Made by a program: the position numbers and the translations under genes. Shown one piece after another: positions 1-6,302 of a stretch of 6,326 nucleotides of DNA; within the stretch, counting starts at the first letter, position 1; each line of letters starts with the position of its first letter. This DNA is from Desulfobacteraceae bacterium (GTDB lineage: Bacteria > Desulfobacterota > Desulfobacteria > Desulfobacterales > Desulfosalsimonadaceae), in the NCBI GenBank assembly GCA_003551985.1, contig PUOB01000033.1, forward strand, positions 1-6,326, given 5' to 3'. The notes under the pieces are model-generated. The model made no database searches. It was not told the DNA's origin and saw nothing but the letters and a program-made list of their open reading frames with translations.

Positions 1-76
1 CAAGAAGATCTTCCCCGCCCATCTGTTCCCAGACAACAAAATCAATATCCCTTCGATCCGCAATTTCCTGTGCCAT
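1..76 (-). CDS. Acyl-CoA dehydrogenase, N-terminal fragment (cut by window edge)
   Basis: Only the first 25 residues are present, reading MAQEIADRRDIDFVVWEQMG then GEDLL. The gene continues beyond the left edge, so this is a window truncation and not a broken gene. The pattern of a short start followed by A-D-R-R-D-x-D-F-V-x-x-E-Q resembles the N-terminal extension of acyl-CoA dehydrogenases common in Desulfobacterota. Those are FAD enzymes that oxidise acyl-CoA to enoyl-CoA and pass electrons to ETF. The start is well supported: AAAGGG at 85-90 sits 8 nt before the ATG, and a sigma70-like promoter lies further upstream. The catalytic domain is not visible, so the family call rests on the N-terminal pattern alone and is an inference from memory of homologues. 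Confidence 0.55.
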   Translation of the reverse strand, partial: MAQEIADRRDIDFVVWEQMGGEDLL

Positions 77-153
77 GTTTCATTCCCTTTCAAAAAAGTG
101 ACGGCGTCGTTAAAAGCCATTTTGGAACGGCAAAGCAATACCCAAGATTCTTT

Positions 154-181
154 CTTATATTTTTCGGGGAGGCAAAGTCAA
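154..181 (-). promoter_or_regulatory. Candidate sigma70-type promoter for the leftward acyl-CoA dehydrogenase gene
   Basis: On the minus strand, TTGACT (181-176) is followed after 16 bp by TATAAG (159-154). Each hexamer matches the consensus at five of six positions. A start near 147 would give a leader of about 70 nt before the ATG at 76. The -35 box lies just beyond the stop codon of the upstream hydrolase gene (185-187), so the dehydrogenase can be transcribed separately from it. No convincing intrinsic terminator separates the two, so read-through is also possible. Confidence 0.5.
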
Positions 182-184
182 TTA

Positions 185-1177
185 TTAACCTAACGAACGT
201 TCGTTTTTTTTATCAAGGGACTGAAAAAGTTGGTGAATGAGCGGCTGATACCACACGCGAAGGTCCAGGCTTTCAAAAAACCCGTTGTGCCCGCCATGGT
301 CCGGCATGACAAGGCGGGGGTTTCCATTGAAACGGATGCCGCGGAAATCATCGCCGGGAATAATGGGGTCGTCTTTTGCGGAAATGACGGTCGTGGGAAC
401 ACCTATTTTTGCCAGTGCATTGTCAGAAATCGTGTAGCTGTCGAAATATTCCGACGGGTCCCTGAAGCGGCTGTATCGCTTCAAAAGGATCGCCGTAATA
501 TCATAGATGCTGCCCAGTTCATATATATCCTTGAAATCATATTTTCCCGGAAATACCGCCTGCTTCTTTACAAGCGATTTGCGCCATTTTCTCAGAAAAT
601 AATACCTGAACGACGGACGGGCGTCGATCAGCCGGGTTGCTTGCGCAGGATCGATGACCGGGCTTATGGCGACGCCGTGGGCCAGGTTTGGAATCGGCCG
701 GATATCGGCATGTATGGCAAGGCGGAGGATGTAGTTGCCGCCCAGGGAAAACCCGACCATGAAAAACGGCCGGTCCGGTTCAAGCCGTGCGGCATAGCTG
801 ACCGCGTCAAAAACCTCCTGGAAAAGCGAGCCGAAAAAAAGCCCGGTGTTCAAATGGTGACTGTTCCCGTGGTCCCTTAAATTCAGCCGGAAAACGGAAT
901 ACCCGCGGTCGTAAAAATAACGCCCCGTGCAGCGGACGTAGGTCGATTCCGAATTTCCCTCCCAGCCGTGCAGTAAAAAAACGATACCGGCGGATCGGGG
1001 ATGGGGCGAGTAAAATCCCTGGAGCCTCGTTTGATCCGATGTCTCGACAATCATTTCACGGGCCGCGTCTATCATGGGATTTGCCCCCCGGGCCCGAAAC
1101 GGGGCGCTGGCAAGATAAGACTGAACAAATGGATTTCTCAACATTGCGGGAGGATTAAACTGTGGATAACTGTTCAT
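185..1177 (-). CDS. Alpha/beta hydrolase of the YheT/ABHD (COG0429-like) type
   Basis: This 330-residue protein has a complete alpha/beta-hydrolase layout. The oxyanion-hole motif is L-L-H-G-W-E-G-N at 68-75, and the strand after it carries a R-x-N-L-R-D-H-G-N-S segment (97-106). The nucleophile elbow G-F-S-L-G-G at 142-147 has Ser144. The acid is in S-A-K-D-D-P-I-I-P (Asp269 or Asp270) and the histidine in D-H-G-G-H-N-G-F (His297). Length and motif order match the YheT/ABHD1-3 group of cytosolic or membrane-associated esterases, whose natural substrates are mostly unknown. No signal peptide or clear transmembrane segment is seen. It follows the MtnX-like phosphatase gene by 19 bp, so the two probably share a transcript. 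The chosen ATG has only a weak CAGG seven bases upstream. Met12 is an alternative with no better site. The substrate cannot be read from sequence. Confidence 0.88.
   Translation of the reverse strand: MNSYPQFNPPAMLRNPFVQSYLASAPFRARGANPMIDAAREMIVETSDQTRLQGFYSPHPRSAGIVFLLHGWEGNSESTYVRCTGRYFYDRGYSVFRLNLRDHGNSHHLNTGLFFGSLFQEVFDAVSYAARLEPDRPFFMVGFSLGGNYILRLAIHADIRPIPNLAHGVAISPVIDPAQATRLIDARPSFRYYFLRKWRKSLVKKQAVFPGKYDFKDIYELGSIYDITAILLKRYSRFRDPSEYFDSYTISDNALAKIGVPTTVISAKDDPIIPGDDFRGIRFNGNPRLVMPDHGGHNGFFESLDLRVWYQPLIHQLFQSLDKKNERSLG
192..205. promoter_or_regulatory. Perfect 14-bp palindrome, possible TetR-type operator
   Basis: AACGAACGTTCGTT is a perfect inverted repeat with no central spacer. It covers the last codons of the hydrolase gene and ends 10 bp upstream of the -35 box of the candidate dehydrogenase promoter. 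Gap-free palindromes of this size are typical of sites bound by TetR-family dimers, which often control acyl-CoA dehydrogenase genes. The assignment to that family is inference. On the plus strand the palindrome runs into eight T residues (204-211), which superficially resembles a terminator. However, no gene is transcribed rightward into it and the repeat has no loop. Confidence 0.4.
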
Positions 1178-1196
1178 ACACGAGCCTGTTGTTTTG

Positions 1197-1850
1197 TCAC
1201 TTGCCTGCGAGCCAGCGGTCTATCCCGTTGATCACATCGAAAAAATCATGCCACGCCGCATAGGCAATGGCATTGTTTTCCAAATATGTCGCCAGGGCGT
1301 CGCGCGCAAAGACGAGATCCGCGTGGCGCGCCATGTTGAAGTCCGTAAGGCCGTCGCCGATAACGATTTTCTTGTCCGCATTGTAACGGTCAATCACTGC
1401 GGCCTTGTCCACCAGTTCGTCGCCGCCGGCAAAGCGCGAATTGACGCTGAGATATGGGCCGCTCGAGTCGACGTCCACCGCAATCACGTCGTAAACACGC
1501 TTCAAAAGGCCGGAAAGCTTTATTTCCACCATTTTTCGAATGCCACCGGATACGATTACCAGGGGGATTTTGTTGTCGTCAAGAAAGTCGATAAGCTCAG
1601 CCAGACCCGGACGGAGCGGTATTCCGGAAACAAAATCGACGACCGCCGGGCACTTTTCCGAAGGGATCGACTCGATAAGGGCCGGCACCGCTTCACGCAG
1701 GGTCGTCTCTTTCGATAGAATCCGCTGTTTGACGGGTTCCCACTGACCGGGCAAAAAATGCTGAAACACTGCTTCGAGGCTCTCCCGGGCGGTAATGGTG
1801 CCGTCAAAGTCGCAAAACACAAATATTTTCCGAGGCGCCGGGCCGGCCAT
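1197..1850 (-). CDS. HAD-superfamily phosphatase, MtnX/phosphoserine-phosphatase-like (subclass IB)
   Basis: All four HAD motifs are visible, numbered from this start (217 residues). C-D-F-D-G-T-I-T gives the nucleophile Asp14 and general acid Asp16. V-S-G-G holds Ser101, L-V-D-K-A-A holds Lys149, and I-G-D-G-L-T-D holds Asp166 and Asp170. The helical cap between motifs I and II and the tail (L-V-F-A-R-D, then W-H-D-F-F-D-V) resemble MtnX, which removes phosphate from a methionine-salvage intermediate. The Cys-rich insertion I recall in Bacillus MtnX is absent here, and no other methionine-salvage gene is nearby, so the substrate may differ. The start at 1850 was chosen because AAAAAGGA (1866-1859) sits 8 nt upstream. 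An in-frame ATG at 1874 would add eight residues but has no ribosome-binding site and would put that motif inside the coding region. It is probably first in an operon with the downstream hydrolase. Confidence 0.88.
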   Translation of the reverse strand: MAGPAPRKIFVFCDFDGTITARESLEAVFQHFLPGQWEPVKQRILSKETTLREAVPALIESIPSEKCPAVVDFVSGIPLRPGLAELIDFLDDNKIPLVIVSGGIRKMVEIKLSGLLKRVYDVIAVDVDSSGPYLSVNSRFAGGDELVDKAAVIDRYNADKKIVIGDGLTDFNMARHADLVFARDALATYLENNAIAYAAWHDFFDVINGIDRWLAGK

Positions 1851-1941
1851 ACATAAAGTCCTTTTTTGTGGCATTGTGGGTGATATTTTGGGTTTGGAAC
1901 GCCCTGTTTCCGAAAGCCCGCAAGCCGCCGTTAAACAATCT

Positions 1942-1970
1942 CTAATATACTATGACCAGCCGGATGTAAA
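1942..1970 (-). promoter_or_regulatory. Candidate promoter for the phosphatase-hydrolase unit
   Basis: On the minus strand, TTTACA (1970-1965) is followed by an AT-rich block with two possible -10 boxes. These are TATTAG (1947-1942) at a 17-bp spacing, or TATATT (1949-1944) at 15 bp. The leader to the preferred start at 1850 would be about 85-90 nt. The -35 match is good and the -10 only moderate, so this is a pattern-based guess. Confidence 0.35.
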
Positions 1971-1987
1971 GAAAGACCGTTGCCGGA

Positions 1988-2015
1988 TTGACAATTGCAC
2001 GATACGGATTATTCT
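1988..2015 (+). promoter_or_regulatory. Candidate sigma70-type promoter for the PNPOx-like gene
   Basis: A perfect TTGACA (1988-1993) is followed after 16 bp by TATTCT (2010-2015), which matches the -10 consensus at four positions. Transcription would begin near 2022, leaving a leader of about 140 nt before the ATG at 2164, with a strong dyad inside it. It lies about 20 bp from the leftward promoter, back to back, so the two could influence each other. Confidence 0.45.
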
Positions 2016-2072
2016 TATTGACGACTTCGTAAAAATCACTTTCGGACGGCAACGTAGGGCTTTCCGTGTTGC

Positions 2073-2102
2073 TGCGCACAAAATTCTGACAGATTGTGCG
2101 CA
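2073..2102. repeat. 30-bp dyad (9-bp perfect arms) in the leader of the PNPOx-like gene
   Basis: TGCGCACAA (2073-2081) and TTGTGCGCA (2094-2102) are perfect inverted arms around 12 nt. The interior contains a smaller inverted repeat, TCTG-A-CAGA (2085-2093). It is followed by AAAACC and not by a T-run on either strand, so it is not an intrinsic terminator. It lies downstream of the candidate promoter and about 60 nt before the start codon. It could be a protein-binding operator or an RNA hairpin in the leader. I recognise no known riboswitch or regulator consensus in it. Confidence 0.6.
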
Positions 2103-2163
2103 AAACCGATATTGGGCGTTTTACAAGGCCGTCGGCCATCAAAGACAAAAAGGGGATACACCA

Positions 2164-2547
2164 ATGGAACTAGCGGAATACTTCGAAAAAACCAAGGGTA
2201 CCGGGATTTTATCTACAGCGGACAGCGAAGGAAATGTCGATAGTGCAATATACGCGCGCCCCCATATTATGGAAGACGGCTTGTTTGTTCTTCTCATGCG
2301 CGACCGGCTTTCATACAGCAACCTGAAGTCGAACCCGAAAGCGGCATACTTGTTTATGGAGCAGGGTCCCGGCTACAAAGGCGCCCGTTTTTTCCTGAAA
2401 AAAGTGAAGGAAGATGCGGACCCCGAATTCATCGGCTCCCTTCGGCGGCGGGTTTACCATGAAGATATCACCGGGAAAGAAGACACGCATGCCGTGTTTT
2501 TTGAAATCACCCGGCGGCTTCCCCTGGTCGGCTCGGGCGAAAGATAA
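2164..2547 (+). CDS. Pyridoxamine 5'-phosphate oxidase-family (FMN-binding split-barrel) protein
   Basis: The product is 127 residues, beginning M-E-L-A-E-Y-F-E-K-T-K-G-T-G-I-L-S-T-A-D. An early strand G-x-L-S-T-A-D-S-E-G-N-V-D-S-A-I-Y-A (13-31) is followed by a short loop and F-V-L-L-M-R-D-R-L-S-Y-S-N-L-K-S-N-P-K-A-A-Y-L (41-63). This is the usual core of the PNPOx-like flavin-binding split barrel, where the R-D-R-L-S-x-x-N-L stretch helps hold the cofactor phosphate. Such short members are usually flavin- or F420-type reductases or cofactor-binding proteins, not true PdxH, which is longer. The start is clear: AAAAAGGGG (2147-2155) lies 8 nt before the ATG. The same reading frame is open further upstream to 1795, but that stretch crosses the divergent promoter region and overlaps the phosphatase gene. 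It is a single-gene unit convergent with ptsP, only 12 bp apart. Its substrate is unknown. Confidence 0.85.
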   Translation: MELAEYFEKTKGTGILSTADSEGNVDSAIYARPHIMEDGLFVLLMRDRLSYSNLKSNPKAAYLFMEQGPGYKGARFFLKKVKEDADPEFIGSLRRRVYHEDITGKEDTHAVFFEITRRLPLVGSGER

Positions 2548-2559
2548 AAACGGCGGCGC

Positions 2560-4842
2560 TTAAAGCAACTTTGACCTGAATTCGGCGAGGAACCGGGCGA
2601 TTTCGGACGCATCCGCCATCTCCCCGACGGCCTCGAGCGCTTTTTTGGCGTCCGAACGACGAATACTGCGTACGAACTGCTTGGCAAGCGGGATAGAAGA
2701 CGGGTTCATGCTCACGGCGTCGGTCCCCATGCCTGTGTACAACAAGAGGTTGTCCAGGTTTGCCGCGGCCTCCCCGCAGATGCTGACGAATTTATGGTTT
2801 TTTCTGCACTTGTCCACTATTTCACGGATCATGCCGATCACGGAGGGGTGCAGGGCATTGTAGCGGGTGGCGACTTTCTTGTTATTGCGGTCCACGGCCA
2901 GGAGGTACTGTATCAAGTCGTTGGTACCGATGCTTATAAAGTCGACATATTCGAGCAGCCGTTCAAGTATGAACACGGCCGACGGCACTTCAATCATGAT
3001 ACCGGACTGGATGTTTCGGTCATATGCAACGCCCCGGTCGTCGAGCTCTTTTTTCCCCTTTTCCAGAAGCGTTGACACCATCCGGATTTCCTCAACCGAT
3101 GTGATCATCGGAAAGAGGATGTTGACGCGGCCATGGGCTGACGCCCGGAGTATGGCGCGAATCTGCGTGGAAAATTCGTCTTCCAGCTCGAGGCTGACGC
3201 GTATGGATCGCCAGCCCAGAAACGGATTGTCTTCCCTGGGATAATCAAGGTAGGATAAAAATTTGTCCCCCCCCACGTCGAATGTCCTGATCGTAACGCG
3301 CCGCCCCTCCGCGCTTTTAACCATTTTTTCGTACAGAAACGCCTGTTCCGCCTCTGTTGGAAAGGCGTTCCGAAGCAAAAAGGGGAACTCGGTCCTGTAG
3401 AGCCCGACATGGTCGGCCCCGTACTTTTTTACCAGCGCCATATCGGACAGAAGGCCAATATTGGCGCCCATGCGGATGGCTTTGCCGTCCAATGTTTCCG
3501 CCGGCAGATCCCTTATGGATTCAAGCCGGATAATGGCTTTTTCATCGTCGGCGTCCCGCTTTTCATATTCCTCCCGTATATCGGGCTCGGGATTGACGAA
3601 AACCAATCCGGAAGCGCCGTCCAGAACAATGTAATCATTTTGCCGGACTTTGTTCAGCAGCCCTTCCACGCCAATGACAATCGGTATTTCAAGGGACTTT
3701 GCCAGTATAACCGTGTGGGATGTTTTCCCTCCCCTTGCAAGGGCGACCCCCTTGAGGTTCGGCTGCCGCACGGCCAGCAGGTCCACCGGGGAAATGTCGG
3801 ATGCCACGATGATGGTCGGCTGCGTAAACGCCTGCTCCGGATCGTCGGTAATCCCCACAAGATAACCCAGCACCCGGCGCCCTATGTCGAGCACATCCGC
3901 CGCCCGCTCGCTCAGGTATGCATCCTCCATTTTCCGGAACATGTCCACGTATGACATGATTGCCTGCTTCAGGGCGTATTCGGCACTCATGCCGTCTTCA
4001 ACAACCGCGGCGATCTTCTGTTTGAGACCGGGATCGTTTAGAAACATCAGGTGGGCGTCGACAATTGACATTTCCTGGTCGGTCACCCCCCTGCTCAGGC
4101 GCAGGACGTCTTTAATCTGCCGGTCCGCCTGTTTGAAAGCGGCCTCAATGCGCTGCATCTCCTTTGCCGGATCCGCCGCATAGGAGCGGAAAACCTGTTC
4201 AAAATCGATGTTTTCCTGGATATAGTAGGCGACGCCTTTGGCCACCCGCTCCGAAACCGGCTCCCCCTTTAAGTATTTCAGCCTTTCACCCGGTTCGTCC
4301 TGTTCGCGCAGCGCCCTGCTTTCAAGCGTTACCGGCCCGGCGTAATCCTCCAACAGGCCCGTGTAGGCCACCGTCGCCGAAATCTGGCTGGCGATATTGG
4401 TAAAAACCGGGATATCGTCTTCCTTTATACGGTTTTCCGATATCGTCTGGATTACCAGCACCCCTAAAACCCGCCGGTGGTAGATCAGGGGAAGGCCCAG
4501 AAATGTCTTGTATTTTTCCTCGCCGCTTCTGGCATAATACTTGAAACGGGGATGTCCGGCGGGATCGACCACGAAAACAGGCTTCATTTCCTCGATGGCA
4601 AGGCCCGTGAGGCCTTCACTCAAAGCCATTTCAATCTCGCCCACCGATTCCGGGGCAAGCCCGTAGGTGGCCTTCAAGGCCAGCCGGTTTTCCTGGCGGT
4701 TGTAAATATAGACGGAACAGACATCGATTTTCAGGCGACAGGCCACCATTTTCACAAGGGCATCCAGTGTCTGTTGTGGACTTTCAGACTGGGTGATCGT
4801 CTGGAATATATCCTCCAGTATTTGAATCTGTTCACTTTGCAT
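2560..4842 (-). CDS. ptsP: Phosphoenolpyruvate-protein phosphotransferase with N-terminal GAF domain (enzyme I-Ntr type)
   Basis: This 760-residue protein, close to the length of E. coli PtsP, takes phosphate from PEP onto a histidine and passes it to an HPr/NPr carrier in the cytoplasm. Domains from this start: a GAF sensor domain at about 1-165; the helical HPr-binding domain at about 194-315; the swivelling domain with G-G-K-T-S-H-T and phospho-acceptor His376; and a PEP-binding TIM barrel from about 445. The barrel carries L-Y-R-T-E-F (Arg483), T-I-R-T-F-D-V-G-G-D-K (Arg519), N-P-F-L-G-W-R, G-I-M-I-E-V-P, S-I-G-T-N-D-L-I-Q-Y (Asn641/Asp642) and S-I-C-G-E with Cys689. All catalytic residues appear intact. 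It has no fused HPr or EIIA domain. The start at 4842 has AGGA 10 nt upstream and overlaps the end of the preceding small gene by 11 nt, indicating translational coupling. A longer frame reaching 4962 would lie entirely over that small gene and is not preferred. The role is probably regulatory (PTS-Ntr), not sugar uptake, but the partners are outside the window. Confidence 0.94.
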   Translation of the reverse strand: MQSEQIQILEDIFQTITQSESPQQTLDALVKMVACRLKIDVCSVYIYNRQENRLALKATYGLAPESVGEIEMALSEGLTGLAIEEMKPVFVVDPAGHPRFKYYARSGEEKYKTFLGLPLIYHRRVLGVLVIQTISENRIKEDDIPVFTNIASQISATVAYTGLLEDYAGPVTLESRALREQDEPGERLKYLKGEPVSERVAKGVAYYIQENIDFEQVFRSYAADPAKEMQRIEAAFKQADRQIKDVLRLSRGVTDQEMSIVDAHLMFLNDPGLKQKIAAVVEDGMSAEYALKQAIMSYVDMFRKMEDAYLSERAADVLDIGRRVLGYLVGITDDPEQAFTQPTIIVASDISPVDLLAVRQPNLKGVALARGGKTSHTVILAKSLEIPIVIGVEGLLNKVRQNDYIVLDGASGLVFVNPEPDIREEYEKRDADDEKAIIRLESIRDLPAETLDGKAIRMGANIGLLSDMALVKKYGADHVGLYRTEFPFLLRNAFPTEAEQAFLYEKMVKSAEGRRVTIRTFDVGGDKFLSYLDYPREDNPFLGWRSIRVSLELEDEFSTQIRAILRASAHGRVNILFPMITSVEEIRMVSTLLEKGKKELDDRGVAYDRNIQSGIMIEVPSAVFILERLLEYVDFISIGTNDLIQYLLAVDRNNKKVATRYNALHPSVIGMIREIVDKCRKNHKFVSICGEAAANLDNLLLYTGMGTDAVSMNPSSIPLAKQFVRSIRRSDAKKALEAVGEMADASEIARFLAEFRSKLL

Positions 4843-5044
4843 TGCTGTATTGTCCTGTATCGCCTGCCTGGCGATCCGCGGTTTCACGGTTTTTCTTTTG
4901 CAGAAACCATATGGGGCATGCGGACCGATGCTTGCAGTAAAGCTTCGGGTCCCTGCATTCAAGGCACGCCTCGCACAAATAGTGCCCGTATTTCGCGCAC
5001 CGGTAACTTGTTTCGCTTTCCGGGTGATAAATACACGTATTCAA
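4832..5044 (-). CDS. Small Cys/His-rich protein with B-box-like zinc-finger pattern
   Basis: This 70-residue protein starts at TTG (5044-5042), giving M-N-T-C-I-Y-H-P-E-S-E-T-S-Y-R-C. Potential metal ligands are Cys4, His7, Cys16, His21, Cys24, Cys27, Cys30, Cys37, His39 and Cys43. The C-x2-H-x8-C-x7-C-x2-C spacing resembles a B-box zinc finger. The segment L-E-C-R-D-P-K-L-Y-C-K-H-R-S-A-C-P-I-W-F (28-47) looks like a conserved signature I associate with short proteins in Desulfobacterota. The tail is hydrophilic. The start was chosen because AAAAGAG (5058-5052), overlapping the moeA stop, lies 7 nt upstream, and the Cys/His block begins right after it. An upstream TTG at 5113 would overlap moeA by 56 bp with non-conserved-looking residues. 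The gene sits 13 nt after moeA and overlaps ptsP by 11 nt. Function is unknown; metal binding is predicted from the pattern only. Confidence 0.72.
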   Translation of the reverse strand: MNTCIYHPESETSYRCAKYGHYLCEACLECRDPKLYCKHRSACPIWFLQKKNRETADRQAGDTGQYSNAK

Positions 5045-5057
5045 TCTGAAACTCTTT

Positions 5058-6302
5058 TCAGCCGGCAAACGGGAGCGTGAAATACTCCCGGTCAAGACAA
5101 ATAAAGGGTACAACCGTATCCTGCATAATCGTTTCCACGCCCTCGGGAATCTTGATTATCGCCGGCGTCCGGGCCATGGCGGCAAGACGGCTCTTCATCT
5201 TTTTCGGGTAGAGCGTAATCCGGGCGTCATCAACGACCATATCGCACTGGATGAACTGGGTCCAGTCAAACTGGCCGGAAACGGCGTGAGCCAGTCGACC
5301 GTAAAGCCGCAGGTAAGGCGCATGGGTGAAACCGGCCATTTTCAAAATAGCCGGGAAAACGATCATTATGAACGCCGTTTCATTGGATGCCGGCCCCCCG
5401 GGCAGACAAAAAACCGGCTTTTTATCCAGGATGCCCATCCCCACAGCCTTTCCGGGCCCCATGCGAACCCGGTGAAAAATCATGTCCCACCCCATATTAT
5501 CGAGCACCTTGACAACGAGGTCGCGGTCCCCCTTCCATGCGCCGCCCGAAGTGATCACAACGTCCGCCTCAGCCATGAGCGAAGCCAGGGCATTGCCGAT
5601 ATCCTGTTCAGCGTCCCCTGAAAGCCTGAATACCACGTCAAACCCTTCGCATCCAAACCAGGCGTGCTGCAGCGCCAGGTTGCTGGCATAAAGCTTGCCC
5701 TCTTTGAATTCGCTGCCCGGCAGAAGCACCTCGGTGCCGGTTGCAAGCAATCCGATTTTCGGGCGCGAAAAAACCGCCACCTCTGAAATCCCGCCGGCAA
5801 CCACCAGGCCGGCGGCCTGCGGATGGAGCCTGTCACCGGTATCAAGGAGCAATTCGCCGCGGGAAACATCGGCCCCTTTTTCCAGAACATTTCGCCCCGG
5901 GCCGGCATCCGCCATGGCAAGTATTTCCGAATCCCCGGTCAAAACGAATTCTTCGGCAATAACAGCATCGGCGCCCGGCGGAACGGGGGCGCCGCTTAAA
6001 ATACGTACGGCGCTGCCTGTCTCAACCCGGCACTTCCCCTGCTCGCCCGCCGCCACATGCCCGATGACGCTCAATTTTACGGGATTTTGGCGGGAAGCCG
6101 CCGTCAAATCCGAAGACACGACCGCATACCCGTCCTTGAGAGAAGCATGAACCGACGGGGAGTCGACCCTGGCATGCAACGGCCGGGAGATGATGCGTCC
6201 GACCGCCTTGTCCACCGTGAGGATTTGCTCTTCTACGGCAAAAACATTTTCCATTGCCAACGAAACGGCCGCTTCAAAGCCGATATCAAGGGGCTTGGTC
6301 AT
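5058..6302 (-). CDS. moeA: Molybdopterin molybdenumtransferase (MoeA family), divergent motifs
   Basis: At 414 residues it has the usual MoeA length and domain order. MoeA inserts molybdate into adenylylated molybdopterin to form the molybdenum cofactor in the cytoplasm. Visible landmarks are S-L-K-D-G-Y-A (54-60), corresponding to the family's S-A-M-D-G-Y-A with Asp57 kept; I-L-S-G-A-P-V-P-P-G-A-D-A-V-I (101-115); and L-L-A-T-G-T-E-V (185-192) with Glu191. Next come T-S-G-G-A-W-K-G-D-R-D-L-V (251-263), P-G-K-A-V-G (283-288) and L-P-G-G-P-A-S-N-E (300-308). The C-terminal domain from about 330 contains the K-S-R-L-A-A-M-A-R-T-P-A-I-I-K-I-P-E-G (370-388) block. Several motifs differ from the textbook forms (M to K, G-V-S to A-W-K, P-G-N-P to P-G-G-P), suggesting a separate subfamily. 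The start ATG has only a weak GAG-containing site 13 nt upstream. It may instead be coupled to a gene that enters from the right edge. It is the first complete gene of the moeA-small protein-ptsP unit. Confidence 0.9.
   Translation of the reverse strand: MTKPLDIGFEAAVSLAMENVFAVEEQILTVDKAVGRIISRPLHARVDSPSVHASLKDGYAVVSSDLTAASRQNPVKLSVIGHVAAGEQGKCRVETGSAVRILSGAPVPPGADAVIAEEFVLTGDSEILAMADAGPGRNVLEKGADVSRGELLLDTGDRLHPQAAGLVVAGGISEVAVFSRPKIGLLATGTEVLLPGSEFKEGKLYASNLALQHAWFGCEGFDVVFRLSGDAEQDIGNALASLMAEADVVITSGGAWKGDRDLVVKVLDNMGWDMIFHRVRMGPGKAVGMGILDKKPVFCLPGGPASNETAFIMIVFPAILKMAGFTHAPYLRLYGRLAHAVSGQFDWTQFIQCDMVVDDARITLYPKKMKSRLAAMARTPAIIKIPEGVETIMQDTVVPFICLDREYFTLPFAG

Noticed and set aside
100..110. 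Short dyad GACGGCGTC in the dehydrogenase leader
   Set aside because: Four-base arms are too short to distinguish from chance.
192..211. Palindrome plus eight T residues on the plus strand read as an intrinsic terminator
   Set aside because: No rightward gene precedes it, the repeat has no loop, and the stem would be only about five pairs. An operator is more plausible.
230..880. 216-codon rightward open frame
   Set aside because: It lies fully antisense to the alpha/beta hydrolase, whose catalytic motifs are intact. The translation shows no recognisable domain and there is no convincing ribosome-binding site.
1161..1169. TGTGGATAA, a perfect match to the E. coli DnaA-box consensus
   Set aside because: A single box inside the hydrolase coding region (codons 3-6), with no cluster, AT-rich unwinding element or dnaA/dnaN neighbour. 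One chance match in a window this size is not surprising, and nothing supports an origin.
1942..2148. 68-codon leftward open frame in the divergent intergenic region
   Set aside because: No ribosome-binding site, no recognisable motif, and it would span the promoter region and the dyad.
1795..2163. Upstream extension of the PNPOx-like frame (an additional 123 codons)
   Set aside because: It overlaps the start of the divergent phosphatase gene and crosses both candidate promoters. A strong ribosome-binding site and the family's normal N-terminus point to 2164.
4843..4962. 40-residue N-terminal extension of PtsP
   Set aside because: It lies over the Cys/His-rich small gene in another frame and has no domain character. 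The GAF domain begins properly after the ATG at 4842, which has its own upstream AGGA.
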